A stretch of 64,000 nt of DNA from Rhynchosporium graminicola (lineage: Eukaryota > Ascomycota > Leotiomycetes > Helotiales > Ploettnerulaceae). Below, one piece after another: positions 45,778 to 57,051 of the stretch. The stretch is from positions 496,001 to 560,000 of the forward strand of contig FJUW01000004.1 of NCBI GenBank assembly GCA_900074885.1, in the 5' to 3' direction. Position numbers and translations under genes: made by a program. Position 1 is the stretch's first letter, and every line of letters begins with the position of its first letter. The notes beneath the pieces are model-generated. The model worked only from the letters and a program-made list of their open reading frames with translations, searched no databases and was not told the DNA's origin.

Positions 45778-47235
45778 TCACCTCAAGTGAATAACCATAC
45801 CATCCGGCCCCTCCACAAAGCCCCTCACTACCTCCGCCGCCCTGGCCATGGTCGCTCCATCCACAACCCTATGATCCGCGCTCCAGCTAAAGCAGCAAAC
45901 CTGCTTCCTCACCACTTTCCCCTCCTCATCAAACGCCGGAATCGTCCTCGTCTTGCCGATTCCTAAAATAGCGACTTCCTTATCCACGATGACGGGAGAG
46001 ACGTATGTTCCTCCTATACTGCCGATGTTTGATACGGTGATGGTACCGCCTGAGAGGTCTTGAGTGGTGAGTTTGCCGGACCGAGCGAGGGATTGGAGAC
46101 GGGAGAGCTCGGAGGCTATAGAGAGGATGGTGAGGCTGGAGACGTTTTTGATGACGGGCACGATGAGACCGTTGGGTGTGTCCATTGCGACACCGATGTT
46201 GTGTTGACTTCGCATGACTAGTACCGGCTTAGACGACTTTGCATCAATGTCCACCTTTGCGTTGAGGACTGGGTAACGGTCCAAACCCATAGACACGGCT
46301 TTAATAATGAAAGGGAGGAAAGATAGCTTGCTGACTTCATTCATGGGGTTCTTGGCTAGCACTTTGTTCAGTCTAGTCCGTAGTTCTGCGATCCCGGTGA
46401 AGTCTATTTCGTCTGCATATAGAAAGTGTGGGATTGTGAGAGATTTAGTCATGGTTTTGAACATTTGGTGTTGCGTGTTTGAGAGTTGGGTTATGATTTC
46501 TGTTTGAGGGCCGGTATTTGATGTAGGAGGAGAGATTGGTTGCTTTGGGGACGGTGTTGAAGGAGCACTGTCTCGCGCTTTTGCGAATTGATAGACATCT
46601 TCTTTTAAGACTCGGCCATCTCTTCCTGTGCCGGCGACATCCTCGATCTTGACATCTAACTCTTTAGTCAGATGCCTGACCGCTGGAGTCGCTAACGAGG
46701 CATGTTTTCCCTTCAGTGGACTCGTTTGCTGTACTGGCTCCTTCATTTCCGGAGGATTCTCCAATTCTGTAGCTGGAGGTGGTTGTGGTGTCTCATTCGC
46801 TTGAACCAAAGACTCCTCTCCAGTTCCCGGTTCCGACAACGAACTGATATCCTCGTCCTTGATCTCTCCTTGTATATCAATATCAACAAGCGGCTTTCCC
46901 ACCTTCGCCATATCCCCAGCTTCATAATGCAGCTTCTTGATTACCCCCGCGAACCGACTTGTAATCTCAACAGAGGCTTTGTCGCTTTGCACTTCGCATA
47001 ACTTATCCCATTCCTCGACGCGAGCTTCCTCGGAAACGAACCATTGTATGATCTCACACTCTCTGATCCCTTCACCTATATCCGCAAGTAAAAAAGGTTT
47101 GATTGCTTGTTGTCTAGCAGAGGATCTGAATCCTCGGTATGAGGTTGAGGGGCATTGTCGCGGAAGCGCGATTCTTAGACTGCTATAAAGTCGCAATTGG
47201 CGCGCCGAAATTCTGGAAGAAAGCTGGAGACGCAT
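45778..47235 (-). CDS. Branched-chain alpha-keto acid dehydrogenase E2 (dihydrolipoamide acyltransferase)
   Basis: Core subunit of the mitochondrial complex that oxidises keto acids from Leu, Ile and Val. Single exon, 485 aa. An Arg/Ser/Leu-rich presequence covers about residues 1-44. The lipoyl domain starts LLADIGEGIRECEIIQWFV and carries the lipoylated Lys at about 86 (CEVQSDKASVEI). A Pro/Glu/Ser linker precedes the peripheral-subunit-binding domain ATPAVRHLTKELDVKIEDVAGTGRDGRVLKEDV. The catalytic domain ends with SADHRVVDGATMARAAEVV, giving the active-site HxxxDG (His about 455, Asp about 459). The IPHFLYADEIDFT and FLPFIIKAVSMGL segments favour branched-chain over pyruvate E2. Divergent from ATP10. 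Confidence 0.95.
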   Translation of the reverse strand: MRLQLSSRISARQLRLYSSLRIALPRQCPSTSYRGFRSSARQQAIKPFLLADIGEGIRECEIIQWFVSEEARVEEWDKLCEVQSDKASVEITSRFAGVIKKLHYEAGDMAKVGKPLVDIDIQGEIKDEDISSLSEPGTGEESLVQANETPQPPPATELENPPEMKEPVQQTSPLKGKHASLATPAVRHLTKELDVKIEDVAGTGRDGRVLKEDVYQFAKARDSAPSTPSPKQPISPPTSNTGPQTEIITQLSNTQHQMFKTMTKSLTIPHFLYADEIDFTGIAELRTRLNKVLAKNPMNEVSKLSFLPFIIKAVSMGLDRYPVLNAKVDIDAKSSKPVLVMRSQHNIGVAMDTPNGLIVPVIKNVSSLTILSIASELSRLQSLARSGKLTTQDLSGGTITVSNIGSIGGTYVSPVIVDKEVAILGIGKTRTIPAFDEEGKVVRKQVCCFSWSADHRVVDGATMARAAEVVRGFVEGPDGMVIHLR

Positions 47236-47745
47236 GATGATTCCGAGTCTTGGTGCGAGACTCCAGAATCGAGGAGGAGAATTTCTTTGAGGCTCGCATT
47301 CTGGGGGACCGGGGAGGGGTTGGAGGAAGTATAGTCGCCTGGTTAGTTACTAAGAAATCCGGGGTAAGTAAGCCGTCGATAGCCATCAGGAATAACAAGC
47401 GCCACCCTTGAATTCGGTTTCGGAATAAATAAAGCCCGAGCTAGAGCCCTGCAATTCACGAGAGCACAAGTCGCCAATGTTTCGTAGAATATTTTATACT
47501 TGTTGCAATCGTAATGTCATGAAGACATGTTTCAGGGATCTCCATGAGCGACCTATTATGACTGTCATAAGGTATCTCAGTACTTTTTCTCTTCCAATTC
47601 TTCAAAGAACGACTTGTAGGACTTTCTTGTTTTGTTCGCTTCAATCGGTATTTCTTAGCGACGCGGCGATAACAAAATGCGCTCCGGGCGATATTGCGAC
47701 GGCTAGATTTCAAAGTCAACAATCCTTCACTGCAAACCCATCACA
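47236..47745. promoter_or_regulatory. Shared upstream region of BCKDH-E2 and ATP10, with an upstream ORF
   Basis: A 510 bp divergent region. On the ATP10 side, an ATG at 47477 opens a 90-codon frame that ends at TGA 47747-47749, overlapping the ATP10 start codon (ATGA). If the ATP10 mRNA begins upstream of 47477, this frame would act as an overlapping upstream ORF. Confidence 0.45.
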
Positions 47746-48832
47746 ATGATTCTCTCACGACGGCCTCTCCGTCCTTCAGACCTCAAATTCGAGGCAAAAT
47801 CATGTCTGCTATGCCAATGGCGCACATTCAGCACTTCTTACCGATACCTAGCTGAGAAAGAAACTCCATCAGCTCCCATTGTCCCAGAATCGCCTCTCGC
47901 AGACGCACCACGGGCATATGGCAAAGCCGTAACCGAATTCACGCCAAAGCCTTTAGGTCGACCAATTGGGTTACCTGATCCTCCAAAATCTGGAGAAAAT
48001 TCTGGTGTAGAAACGAGGTCGTGGAGCCAGAGGCGGGCAGACTTCGTAGATTATGATAAACATCTTGTGAGAAGGAAAGAGCTGTAAGGATACAATTGCC
48101 GGGAGCCAGGCTGTAGAAGCGCAGTATACTGATGAGGAGTATAGGACCCAGAAGATGGCCACCCCGTATTTTCGTGAATGGAGTAACATGCGCCTGCACA
48201 AGGGAAAGTCCTTCCTAGCACCCCCACGACTCTTCAAAGGCGAACGTGCACTCTACTTCCCGAACATGCAAGGGCAGACCTTATCCAAAGATGCGCTGCC
48301 CAAGGATACGACACCGATGTTCGAGGATAAGGTATCGATAGTCAGTGTTTTTAGCAGTGTGTGGGCCGAAGGACAAGCCGCCACATTCGCAGCAGAGAAA
48401 GAAAACCCAGAGTTGCATGAAGTGGTACGGAATAGTGGAGGTGTGGCGCAGATGGTTCAGATCAATATCGAGGAGAATGCTTTGAAAGCTATGCTTATCA
48501 AATTGTTCATGCCGAGTTTGAGGAGTAAGATTGGGAGGGGGAATTGGGATCGGTATTTTGTGATACGGAAAGGAGTTACACAGGAGATTAGGGATTCGAT
48601 TGGGTTGTTGAATAGTAAGGTTGGGTATACATACTTGCTGGATGGAGAGTGCAGAATACGATGGGCGGGTAGTGGACCTTGTGAGGGAGATGAAAAGGAA
48701 GGATTGGTACGAGGTGCGAAAAGACTTATCGAAGAGCTGAAAGTCAAGCGGAACCAGAAGCTAATCCTGGCTCCTCCAACCACCAATGCCAGAAAGACTG
48801 TAGAAACATCGACTGCTGCAACAGCAGCATAG
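47746..48832 (+). CDS. ATP10: Mitochondrial ATPase assembly factor Atp10
   Basis: Inner-membrane factor needed for assembly of the F0 sector of ATP synthase around subunit 6. Two exons, 47746-48083 and 48145-48832, give 341 aa. The N-terminus is basic and Ser/Arg/Leu-rich (MILSRRPLRPSDLKFEAK), consistent with mitochondrial import. The Atp10 domain is clear: PYFREWSNMRLHKGKSFLAPPRLFKGERALYFPNMQG, then VSIVSVFSSVWAEGQ and the C-terminal YTYLLDGECRIRWAGSGPC block. Splicing adds TQKMAT between KEL and PYFREW and keeps the frame. The last about 25 residues are a Thr/Ala-rich tail. Confidence 0.94.
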
Positions 48833-48959
48833 CATTAGTTCGGATGTACCCATACTTGTACAAAAAAGCTATCTGGCTCGCTTGCCAGGCCCCTAAAACG
48901 CCGCTTTCAATGCAACCAAAACACAGAACAGATAAACAGAGCTGCTCATCCATCTTCGC

Positions 48960-49744
48960 TCACATAAAGTATATGAATGTCAGAAAGCAGAAAGCGATGA
49001 AGCTCCCCATGATGATCCCGTCCCTCCTCTTCTTCGCAGATATCCTTCCAATCAAACTATTCAACCCCGGAACCTGCGATGCCGCCCCAGTAATTCTCCT
49101 ATTAATACTAGCCAACGTCTCCCTCTGCATACCAAAACTCTCATTCACCGCATAAGCCTGGCTCAACACACTATCCGCCATATTATTGCTATTGTCTATC
49201 CTTCCCCTCTCATCTAACATATATTCCGCCTCTGCCGCTTCAGGATTATTGGAATGGTAGGCATCGATATCAGAGCGGACATTTGAGAGTAGATTTGCTC
49301 TGTTGCGCGCTTCTTGAATTTGCGATTTCAGGCGCGAGAGTTCGCGCCGGTGTTCTTGCAGGACTTCGCGATGGCGGGAAAGGTTGTTTTGTTTTAGGGC
49401 GGACGCTGTGAGTGTTGCTTCAGAGTCGAGGAGTCGGGAGAGTTGGCCATTAAGTGTTTCGCGCTGGGGGTGTTAGCAGAATCTGGATGGGATTAGAGAT
49501 CCGTCTGTACCTTTTCTAATAGGTCTTGTAGTTTGGTTTCTGTTTGTCTTTCATCTTCTGTTGGCTTTGCGGGTATGTTGGGAACTGCAGCGAATTGTGA
49601 ATAAGTGTGGAACAGTCTTTCCGTCTTGAGAGTGGTCAGTCTCGTGTTGTGTAGCTTTTGCTTCACTCATCTGCAACTTACCTGGGTTTCTAGTGATCTG
49701 GCTTGTTGCCTGAGCTGTGCCCATCCAGTTCCAGTTGAAGACAT
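48960..49744 (-). CDS. GOS1: Golgi SNARE Gos1 (GS28, Qb-SNARE)
   Basis: v/t-SNARE of intra-Golgi and endosome-to-Golgi fusion. Three exons, 49744-49682, 49624-49511 and 49463-48960, give 226 aa, the normal length. The N-terminus WAQLRQQARSLETQTERLFHTYSQF starts the Habc-type helices. A coiled-coil middle (RHREVLQEHRRELSRLKSQI) leads to the Qb SNARE motif: ADSVLSQAYAVNESFGMQRETLASINRRITGAASQVPGLNSLIGRI. A single C-terminal anchor (about 207-225, GIIMGSFIAFCFLTFIYFM) ends the protein, typical of a tail-anchored SNARE. It lies only 127 bp from the ATP10 stop and is divergent from RPL35. Confidence 0.95.
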
Positions 49745-50030
49745 TATGGTGGAGTTTCGAGGTATTGAAGAAGATAAATATCGGCTACCTATATGATGGT
49801 CAAGCAAGCCAGCTGGTGTGGAGTCAGCCCCAGCTCGGCATTCCATTTCGAGGGACAGATGCGACCGCGGCATCCGGGTAGAATCACGTGATACCCTCCT
49901 CACACTAAAGTATGATTGGTTCGTCTAAAGTTATCGCCGCACTTCGACAATTTGACGAAAAGAAGTATGAATTTCAAACTTCGACGACTCACGACAATTC
50001 TCCCACGACAACCCACGCCAAACCTTCAAA
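49745..50030. promoter_or_regulatory. Shared upstream region of GOS1 and RPL35
   Basis: A 286 bp divergent region serving a Golgi SNARE gene and a ribosomal protein gene. A plus-strand open frame from 49916 reads into RPL35 through its first intron and is not the real gene. Confidence 0.5.
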
Positions 50031-50648
50031 ATGGTACGGAAACCACTCCATACGGGCGATCAGTTCATTTCGAGGACTATGCTAACGACGGGGAATTACA
50101 GTCGAGCGGCAAAGTTAAGACTGGAGCTCTCTGGAGCAAGAACAAGACCGACCTCGCAAAGCAGTTGGGGGAGTTGAAGACTGAGCTTGGTCAATTGCGC
50201 ACACAGAAGATTGCTGGAGGATCGGCTTCTAAGCTCACAAAGATGTGAGTATTTTCTTGGAATGCTGTTCGATTGCGCGGAGGGGAGAGGGCGCGGCCTT
50301 CGATCCAAAATTTCACCTCATACACCCCCATCACATTCAAAATCAACAGAGAGCACGATATGAGAAGATGTGAAAATAATACGAGGATCAAAAGCTAACC
50401 CGCGAACTAGCCACGACATCCGCAAGTCAATCGCCAAGGTCCTCACAGTCATCAACGCCAACCAACGCTCGCAACTCCGCCTCTTCTACAAGAACAAGAA
50501 GTACCTCCCCCTCGATCTACGACCAAAGCAGACCCGCGCTATCCGGAGACGCTTGACGAAGCACGAGAGCGGCCAGACCTTGGAGAAGACAAAGAAGCGT
50601 TCCGTCCATTTCCCTCAGCGAAAGTTTGCCATCAAGGCAGAGGCTTAG
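50031..50648 (+). CDS. RPL35: 60S ribosomal protein L35 (uL29)
   Basis: Large-subunit ribosomal protein near the polypeptide exit tunnel. Three exons: 50031-50033, 50102-50244 and 50411-50648, giving 127 aa (family about 123-127). The first coding exon is only the ATG; the intron begins with the next base (GTACGG) and ends TTACAG, and exon 2 opens with [15 protein letters not shown], the normal N-terminus. Diagnostic blocks: [42 protein letters not shown] and [22 protein letters not shown], with the end [10 protein letters not shown]. The Lys/Arg-rich composition fits. Long first introns placed at the start codon are common in fungal ribosomal protein genes. Confidence 0.96.
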
Positions 50649-52483
50649 ATTGTGTTATGGATTTGGGCTAGAGAAAATGTTGAGAGCGGGATGTGATTTG
50701 AAAATCGATTCGTCCTTTTTACCGGCATGGAACGGATTGGGGCTCCCATCTGACATATGGCTTTGTTGAACTTGGGGTCATGGTGTATGTGAGAAAATAG
50801 CATGGCACAGGCTGGCTGATATGGAAGCTGACCGACCCGAAATACAAAAAATCACGACATTGAGCATTCTCTCAGATGTGATTCGGCATGTGTGAGTGAT
50901 ACAAAGAATTGGAGGACTTGTTGTGAAAATGTTAGAGCTGGGTAGGGATGCACGCTGAGGTATTGAAACACTTTGATCGATAGTTCGGTTCCCAATCAGG
51001 TCGACTTGAGATCTGGTCAGCAGGCATGCGGGGTGCGTTCAGAAACTATGACTGAGGTTAGATACGTGGATGAGGAATTGAGAAATCGATCCGAAAGCTC
51101 GGATGCCATCCCAGCTGTGTCATTTCTGAGAACGATTTCTGGCGCATGCATTTGATACGCAAGAGCAGGGCTTCATATGGAGCTAGGAGCCTTTACTATG
51201 GCGAAAGATATCTTGAAACTTTTGAATCGCTCAATCCCAAAGTTCGGACCCCACTACGGCAGTCGTTGCCCATGCAGTCACCAATATCTCACCATTACTT
51301 TTGTCATGCCCAAGACGTTGCACAGCACTACGTTGCAACCACGCCCTGCCATTTTCCGTTTCTATCCTTTCACTTCATCGAATAGAATTAAGTTGGTAAT
51401 CAAAAATCCAGTCAGTGAGGACGTGTCCATAACCCTCTCGTCTTCTATCTCCAATTAGACTTCTATCACCTTTTACAACCCATTCAGCGTTTCCGCATGA
51501 CAATGATGATGTTTACCAGAACTTATCCAGGCATCGAGTCAACACATTCAACACGAGGTCAGTTCCAAAGACAATCAATACCGAATTTCACCACCAAAAT
51601 TAGGACAATTCACAATTCGTCAAGTAGCTCAAGTCACACTTACCTCTTCTCATGCCCGACCCTCAAATACACGAGAACAGCTTTCAGCACCAGTCTAGTC
51701 GAAAGTCCCACCCACCGAACATATCTTCGTCGAGGGGTATCACCCTCTCAGGCCGCGAGGAGACGCTCGCTCAATCAAGAGCCGAAGTCTCCTGCAACGG
51801 AGATCGAATACGGACGTCAGTCACCCCACCGATCGAGGATCCTGCCCCTCATGCACACATGCATTTTTCATACCTCATACATCCTCCAACCTCTCTATTA
51901 CAATACATTCACAAGCAGGCACGAGAAGAAGGCCAAGGTTCACCATTTTTCTTTTGTTGTGCGCAATAAGGCGAGTCCTATACAAATCGTCATGTGAACA
52001 AATAAAGTTCTGAGATTCTACTTCGCGGTTTCTAGGGATTCTGTACATTAGCGGTTGTGATATATAGATGTGTATATATTCGTGCAATTGGTTTGGCTAT
52101 TTGTCAGGGTACTATGATTCGTTCATGGTAGTGAATACTGACTGTTCGGTCAGAAGCATGCTGACAAAAAGTCTTTGATGAGTGGCTTCGAGTTTTTTGA
52201 AAATCGCAAAAATGGATTTGTGACGTCAATCTCCAAGTCTCTGTGGTATCCTAACGTGGTTTCATGGTTTTACAACGGGAAATCTCTGATGAGATAGTGG
52301 TTCAAGTTTTTGGTTCACCGGAGACAAATCGGCCCATCTTTGGATTAGTTCAACAATTAGAAATTGTCGTCGATGAAAGACACACTCTATTGTAGGGTAT
52401 CAAAAACATAATTTTTCCTTCTCTGAGCTCTCCCCTTACTGCTCCCTGCTATCCAGCAATATCCATTCGCCACATCTCTCCTC
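50649..52483. other. 1.8 kb intergenic region
   Basis: Convergent space between RPL35 and the Zap1-like gene. Two overlapping plus-strand frames (51497-51997, 166 codons; 51652-51969, 105 codons) are Ser/Thr/His-rich, lack family resemblance and exclude each other, so I do not call them genes. Confidence 0.45.
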
Positions 52484-54980
52484 TCAAGACCCATCGCTAG
52501 CCACTTTCACATCATCCTCGGCGACCTTCCACTCCTCCTCACTCTTAACCTTCCTAGCCCTCTTCTTCGTCCCCTCCTTCGCCTTCAACGGTTTATCATG
52601 TGTCAAAGCATGTCTCTTCAGCTGATCCAACCGATGGAAACTTTTCCCACATCCAGGTATCGGACAAGCGTGTAAGCCCTTCTCACCATGAATCTTCCTG
52701 TGTTTAGCGAGATTCGAGGATTCGGAGAATTTCTTGCCACAGATGTTGCATTCGAGGGGCTTCTCGTTAGTGTGTGTGCGTTCGTGGATAGCTGGGGGTT
52801 TGTGTTAGCATCTGTCTGAACTTTTGATTTCAAAATCACGACATCACGATGTTTCGAAACCATGGCAGGACTTTGGTGACTTGCTTTCCCAATGTCGCGG
52901 AGTAATCTTGGGGCATTACTTACTGCATGCACTTTGCTGTGGGAAGCGCTTGTCGCAGTGCTTACACTTCCATGGCTTCTCTCCTGTATGGAGTAGGATA
53001 TGTTGTCTCAAAGCTTGAGGAGCGGAAAAGAACTGTCCGCACGTAGGACATTCGGAGCATTTGACTGTCAACGCAAGTTAGCTTGCAGTTCACACCAACC
53101 AGCGTCGTACCAGTGTCCACCAAATCGTCAAAATCACGAAGCTGTGGCAGGACATCGCTAACAAATATTAAACTCACATCCTGTATGCGTAGCCATATGT
53201 CGTTCCAGCTTGCCCCGTTGAGAGAACCCTGACTTATCACCAAGACTTGAATCACGTCGACAACCCTCCCACTGGCAGATGTATCCGGTGTGTTTACCGA
53301 GAGAGCTCAAGTGTTGGTCTTTGACGTGGTCTTGGAGGTTACTGGCGGATGAACCTTCGTAGTTGCAACAAGTCCCGTCCTTAGACTTCCACATGCACAT
53401 ATGCGGAATATCCAAATTCTTAGAGCCCTCGACTTTGCTTGCAGGTTTTGGTAAAGCGCTAGGTGCAGAAGTAGGAGGTGCCAGAAGGTTAATCTCATCG
53501 TGCTTAGCGAATCCTTGAAGATGGTTTGTCATATGAGAGAAAAATTGGTTGGGATCATCGAAGACAGTACCACATGTATGTAGTCGACACTGTAGTGACC
53601 CTTGAACAGGCGTAGCATGATATTGGTCCAAGTGATCGTGGAACATCCTAGGACTACCATAAGTCTGATCTGGCGGACATGACGTAGCAGGACAGCTGAA
53701 GGTACCAGAACTGAAATCGAAGTCATATCCATGAGCAGTCTGTAGATGATCGAAAGGATTGGTATTCATAATCGATGGACAGTTGTCCGCGGGTATCGGA
53801 CATCCAAATTGCACTTGGGTGTCGATATGAGCTGAATGAAAGTGAGCAACCCACTCTTCGTGGCTCATGCAAACAACGTCACAGCCTTCCCAGCCGCAAG
53901 GTAATACTTCTGGAGTGCTCCCGTAGGTGTTGTTGCCCCTGTACACAATGAGGGTTAGCGATTGAATAGACATCGCATAAAGATATCTTGACATGAGGAT
54001 AAGACCTGTCCCAAGAAAACCTTGGAACATTGGAAAAGAGAGAAGAGAAATTAGGTGGGCTTCCCCAATACGTACCATTGCTCAGATGAGCCGCTGAACA
54101 TAGCGCCGGTTCCTGACAGTTCTGCAGGACTCGAGTATGAAGCCTGTTGCTCGAACATGTTACTTTGCGGAGTGGGAAGTGTAGGATAGGGAGACTCAGG
54201 CGTCTCGCTATTGTTGGCCATTGAAGGTGTACTCGTCGGGGTTGGGTCCACCATGGCAGGATCAATTTGTGAGGAAGGAGTGCGGTAATGGCTCTTGTCT
54301 TGCCGTAACTGAGCGCTCCAAGGAGGCGGATCCAGGTTCAACAACATATCAGCCGCATCCTCAATGAGCACACCATTGCTTAGGGAACTTTGAATCTGGA
54401 AAGCATTTGATAGACATTCATCTCGACATGCCGGCTTAGAGCAAGAGGCTACGCTGCACACTTCCACTGGTGCGCAGTTGACTTCGTCACATGGACTACA
54501 GTCCGGCGCGTCGCAAACTTCTCCTCCAGAGCAACTACTACAGCAATCACTTTGACTTCCACATTCAGAAGCAATGTCAGATTCACGACGGACGGCACTC
54601 TTCCTGACTGTTCGAGTACCAGCCGTTGTTCGCTGCCGCTTGGAAGGACGGACCCGTATGATATCAAGACTGATTTGTGGTCTGCGCATTACGTTATCGC
54701 TTGAGGCATGTACTGAATTTGTAGTAGTGTATGGAGGATATGTTTGCGTAGGTATACCTGTGAAGGCAAAGACCGAGGGAGATTTCTGGTCGTTCGCGGT
54801 CAGGAAAGTATGTTGTTGTGCTTCGAAGAAAGGAGTCGAGGGAGACGGCTGAGGCTCATTAATGTAGGCTTGCGCCTGCCAGTGTTCGCCTGTGCCTGTG
54901 CCTGTGCTTGCGCCATAGTTATTGTCGTTGGGATCGTACCGCGGGAAGCTGGGCATGTAACCCATGCTGTCGCCATCCAT
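52484..54980 (-). CDS. Zap1/ZafA-like zinc-responsive C2H2 transcription factor
   Basis: Five coding exons: 54980-54076, 53938-53178, 53064-52924 and 52791-52484 are joined in frame (four exons by this count), giving 704 aa. An N-terminal polar activation-type region contains a basic patch ([22 protein letters not shown], about 111-132) and a Cys cluster, 12 Cys in residues 140-189. About six divergent C2H2-like units follow (for example [20 protein letters not shown]). Four tight canonical fingers end the protein: [33 protein letters not shown] and [12 protein letters not shown], with TGEKP/TNEKP-type linkers. A basic KKRARKVK lies near the end. Finger spacing and order resemble yeast Zap1, the zinc-homeostasis regulator; target genes cannot be inferred here. 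Correct exon count is four. Confidence 0.85.
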
Positions 54981-56342
54981 GTTGAATTTTTGGAGCGTAA
55001 AACGGTAGAATGCTCTGCTTTGGCGAGTACATGAATCGAGCTGGACTTAGTGCAGTGGGTTTGGGTTGGCGGTTTTCGGATGTCGTAAGGCTGACTGTGA
55101 CCACTGAATGATCGTCGCCGGAAAATCGACACGATGGTAACACACTTACAATACAATGGACAGTGTATATATGATCTTTATGAACTTCAAGATAGAGGGC
55201 AAGAAGAGGGGTCGTGTAGACGGTCGCGCGATAAACGTGATCTTTCGAGCCATCAAGGTTGACGACGGACGGATTCTCTTGGCTAAACTCAAAACTGCTC
55301 TAGATGGCTAAAGATTGAAGAAGAGCTCATGACATGACGTGACTCGGATTCTAGGTTGAAGACTGTTACGCTTATGATCTAATGAATGTCTACGTGAGTG
55401 AAGCTGCTGAATAATTAGTTATATGGTGTCCTGGTAGATTTTGTTCGTGGCTGTACGATCGAGCTGTGATAATACCAAGTACATTCACTCAATGTACCTG
55501 TCGCTTGTAGGTAGTCCTCCCTCCCCTCTTCGCCGGTGACGGAATGATCTAGCCTCAAGAGTCAAGATCAGGGCATATTTATATTGAATGAAAACCTAGA
55601 TTTATCACCTGGATACCGGAGACATGGCCTACGGATCTTCCACTATTCTTGGCTCGCTCGCTCCACTTATAAGTATCTGGATCGGCCTTGATTGCCACGG
55701 CTGACGAGGCTGTGATGTGAATCCAGGGTACAGTTCGTGTAGTAGCCATTATCTAATAAGTACAACCCGAACTTGCTTCCTGAAACTGTATATGTATATT
55801 TGCCAGATGCATGAAACGAATAGATTGTAGAGTAGAATGTGTGCCTAGTCTTCAACTTTCTTCGTCTCAATACAGTCATTAAATACTTCATCGCTGCTTT
55901 CCCTATACGTACGAGGCTGACTCTGAACCCCCGCGAATCAGCGTTTGTACCGACAACACATTCACTAATAGCAGCTACTGGACCGTGGATCCCACGTTTC
56001 ATTAGAATCTTCAAGGAGCACAGATCTGTAAATGGTAACCTACCCAGTTGTAGGTCTCAATTTGATTCCTTTTTACCTTTGGCATCTTTCAAATACAGTC
56101 AAGACTCGGCCAAGTTCCCGCCCCTCTTTCACCCGGCCAAGGTTCATCAATTTCGCAGCCTTCCCAAGTCCAGACCGCATCATCTCCGTCCCGCCTCATT
56201 GCGTCGTAACCGACCTCAAATCAATATAACAGCCCAATGCGCCTCTGGCCACAACTTCTCATCCCAAAACCCAACACCCTTCAAACCCTCAGCCGACTTC
56301 GTAAGCCAGCTTCTCAATCTCCTCTCGAACTCGTAATTCGAG
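54981..56342. promoter_or_regulatory. Divergent upstream region, 1.36 kb
   Basis: Upstream of both the Zap1-like gene and the small acylated-type protein. No gene is supported. The length suggests a complex promoter or long 5' UTR for the transcription factor (inference). Confidence 0.45.
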
Positions 56343-56840
56343 ATGGGTAACCTCTGCGGCAAAGAATCCTCCCCCGACGCATTCTCGCAGCCCGGACGAA
56401 CACTCTCCTCTGCAACCCCCGCGCAAAGTCCAAACCCAACATCCAGCGTCCCGAAGAAAGTAGTCGTAGGAGGACCAGCTCGGACGTTAGGTTCGCAAGG
56501 GCAAGGGCAGAGTAGTAGTGCGCAGGAGGACGCGAGGAGGAAAGCTGCTGAGGCTGCTGAGGTGCGCACTTACTCCCCCGGAATGACAATCACAAACAAA
56601 TGGATGGATAAGAGCCAAAAGGATGGCGATGGATATACAATTTGTAGAAAAGAGAATGCTTGCTAACTCGAAGTTTTACAGGCAAGAGCGAATGCGGCGA
56701 GTAAACCGAAAGGCAAATTAGGGAATCAGTTGGCAGAGCAGAAGAAACAAACGAGGAATGATACGCTAGAGGGGCTGAGTAAAGAAGAGAGGAGGATTAG
56801 GGATGCGGATGCTGGGGCGGAGGCGAGGGCTTATAACTAA
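56343..56840 (+). CDS. Small N-myristoylated-type hypothetical protein
   Basis: Two exons, 56343-56561 and 56682-56840, give 125 aa. The N-terminus MGNLCGKES is a strong myristoylation motif (Gly2, Ser absent but Cys5 available for palmitoylation), predicting plasma-membrane or endomembrane attachment. The rest is hydrophilic: a Ser/Pro/Gly-rich first half and an Ala/Lys/Glu helical second half (AQEDARRKAAEAAE, then LAEQKKQTRNDTLEGLSKEERRIRDADA). The intron (56562-56681) has a perfect TGCTAAC branch site and TTTTACAG acceptor. No enzyme motif is visible. I know of similar small MGNLCG-type proteins in fungi only as hypotheticals. Confidence 0.82.
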
Positions 56841-57051
56841 TTGAACTCCAGATTGAGATTTTGGAAGGATAGCACTCTCACGAGAGGAACGGAACAAGCT
56901 TGATGAGTTCGGTAACTGATGATGCACGTGCGTATAGAGATACCAAGCGGGAGAGGGAATTTAGGTCCTAGGCACCATACAGTATGGGATCTCGAGTACA
57001 TATTATTAGGAGGATAGGCCTGACCTCTGGCCAAGTAGGCAGCTGGGCCAT

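Noticed and set aside
49916..50248. 110-codon plus-strand frame starting upstream of RPL35
   Set aside because: It is read-through of the first RPL35 intron; the conserved N-terminus starts at the ATG at 50031 after splicing.
51497..51997. 166-codon plus-strand frame between RPL35 and the Zap1-like gene
   Set aside because: Ser/Thr/His-rich without domain, overlaps another open frame of similar quality, no splice or promoter support.
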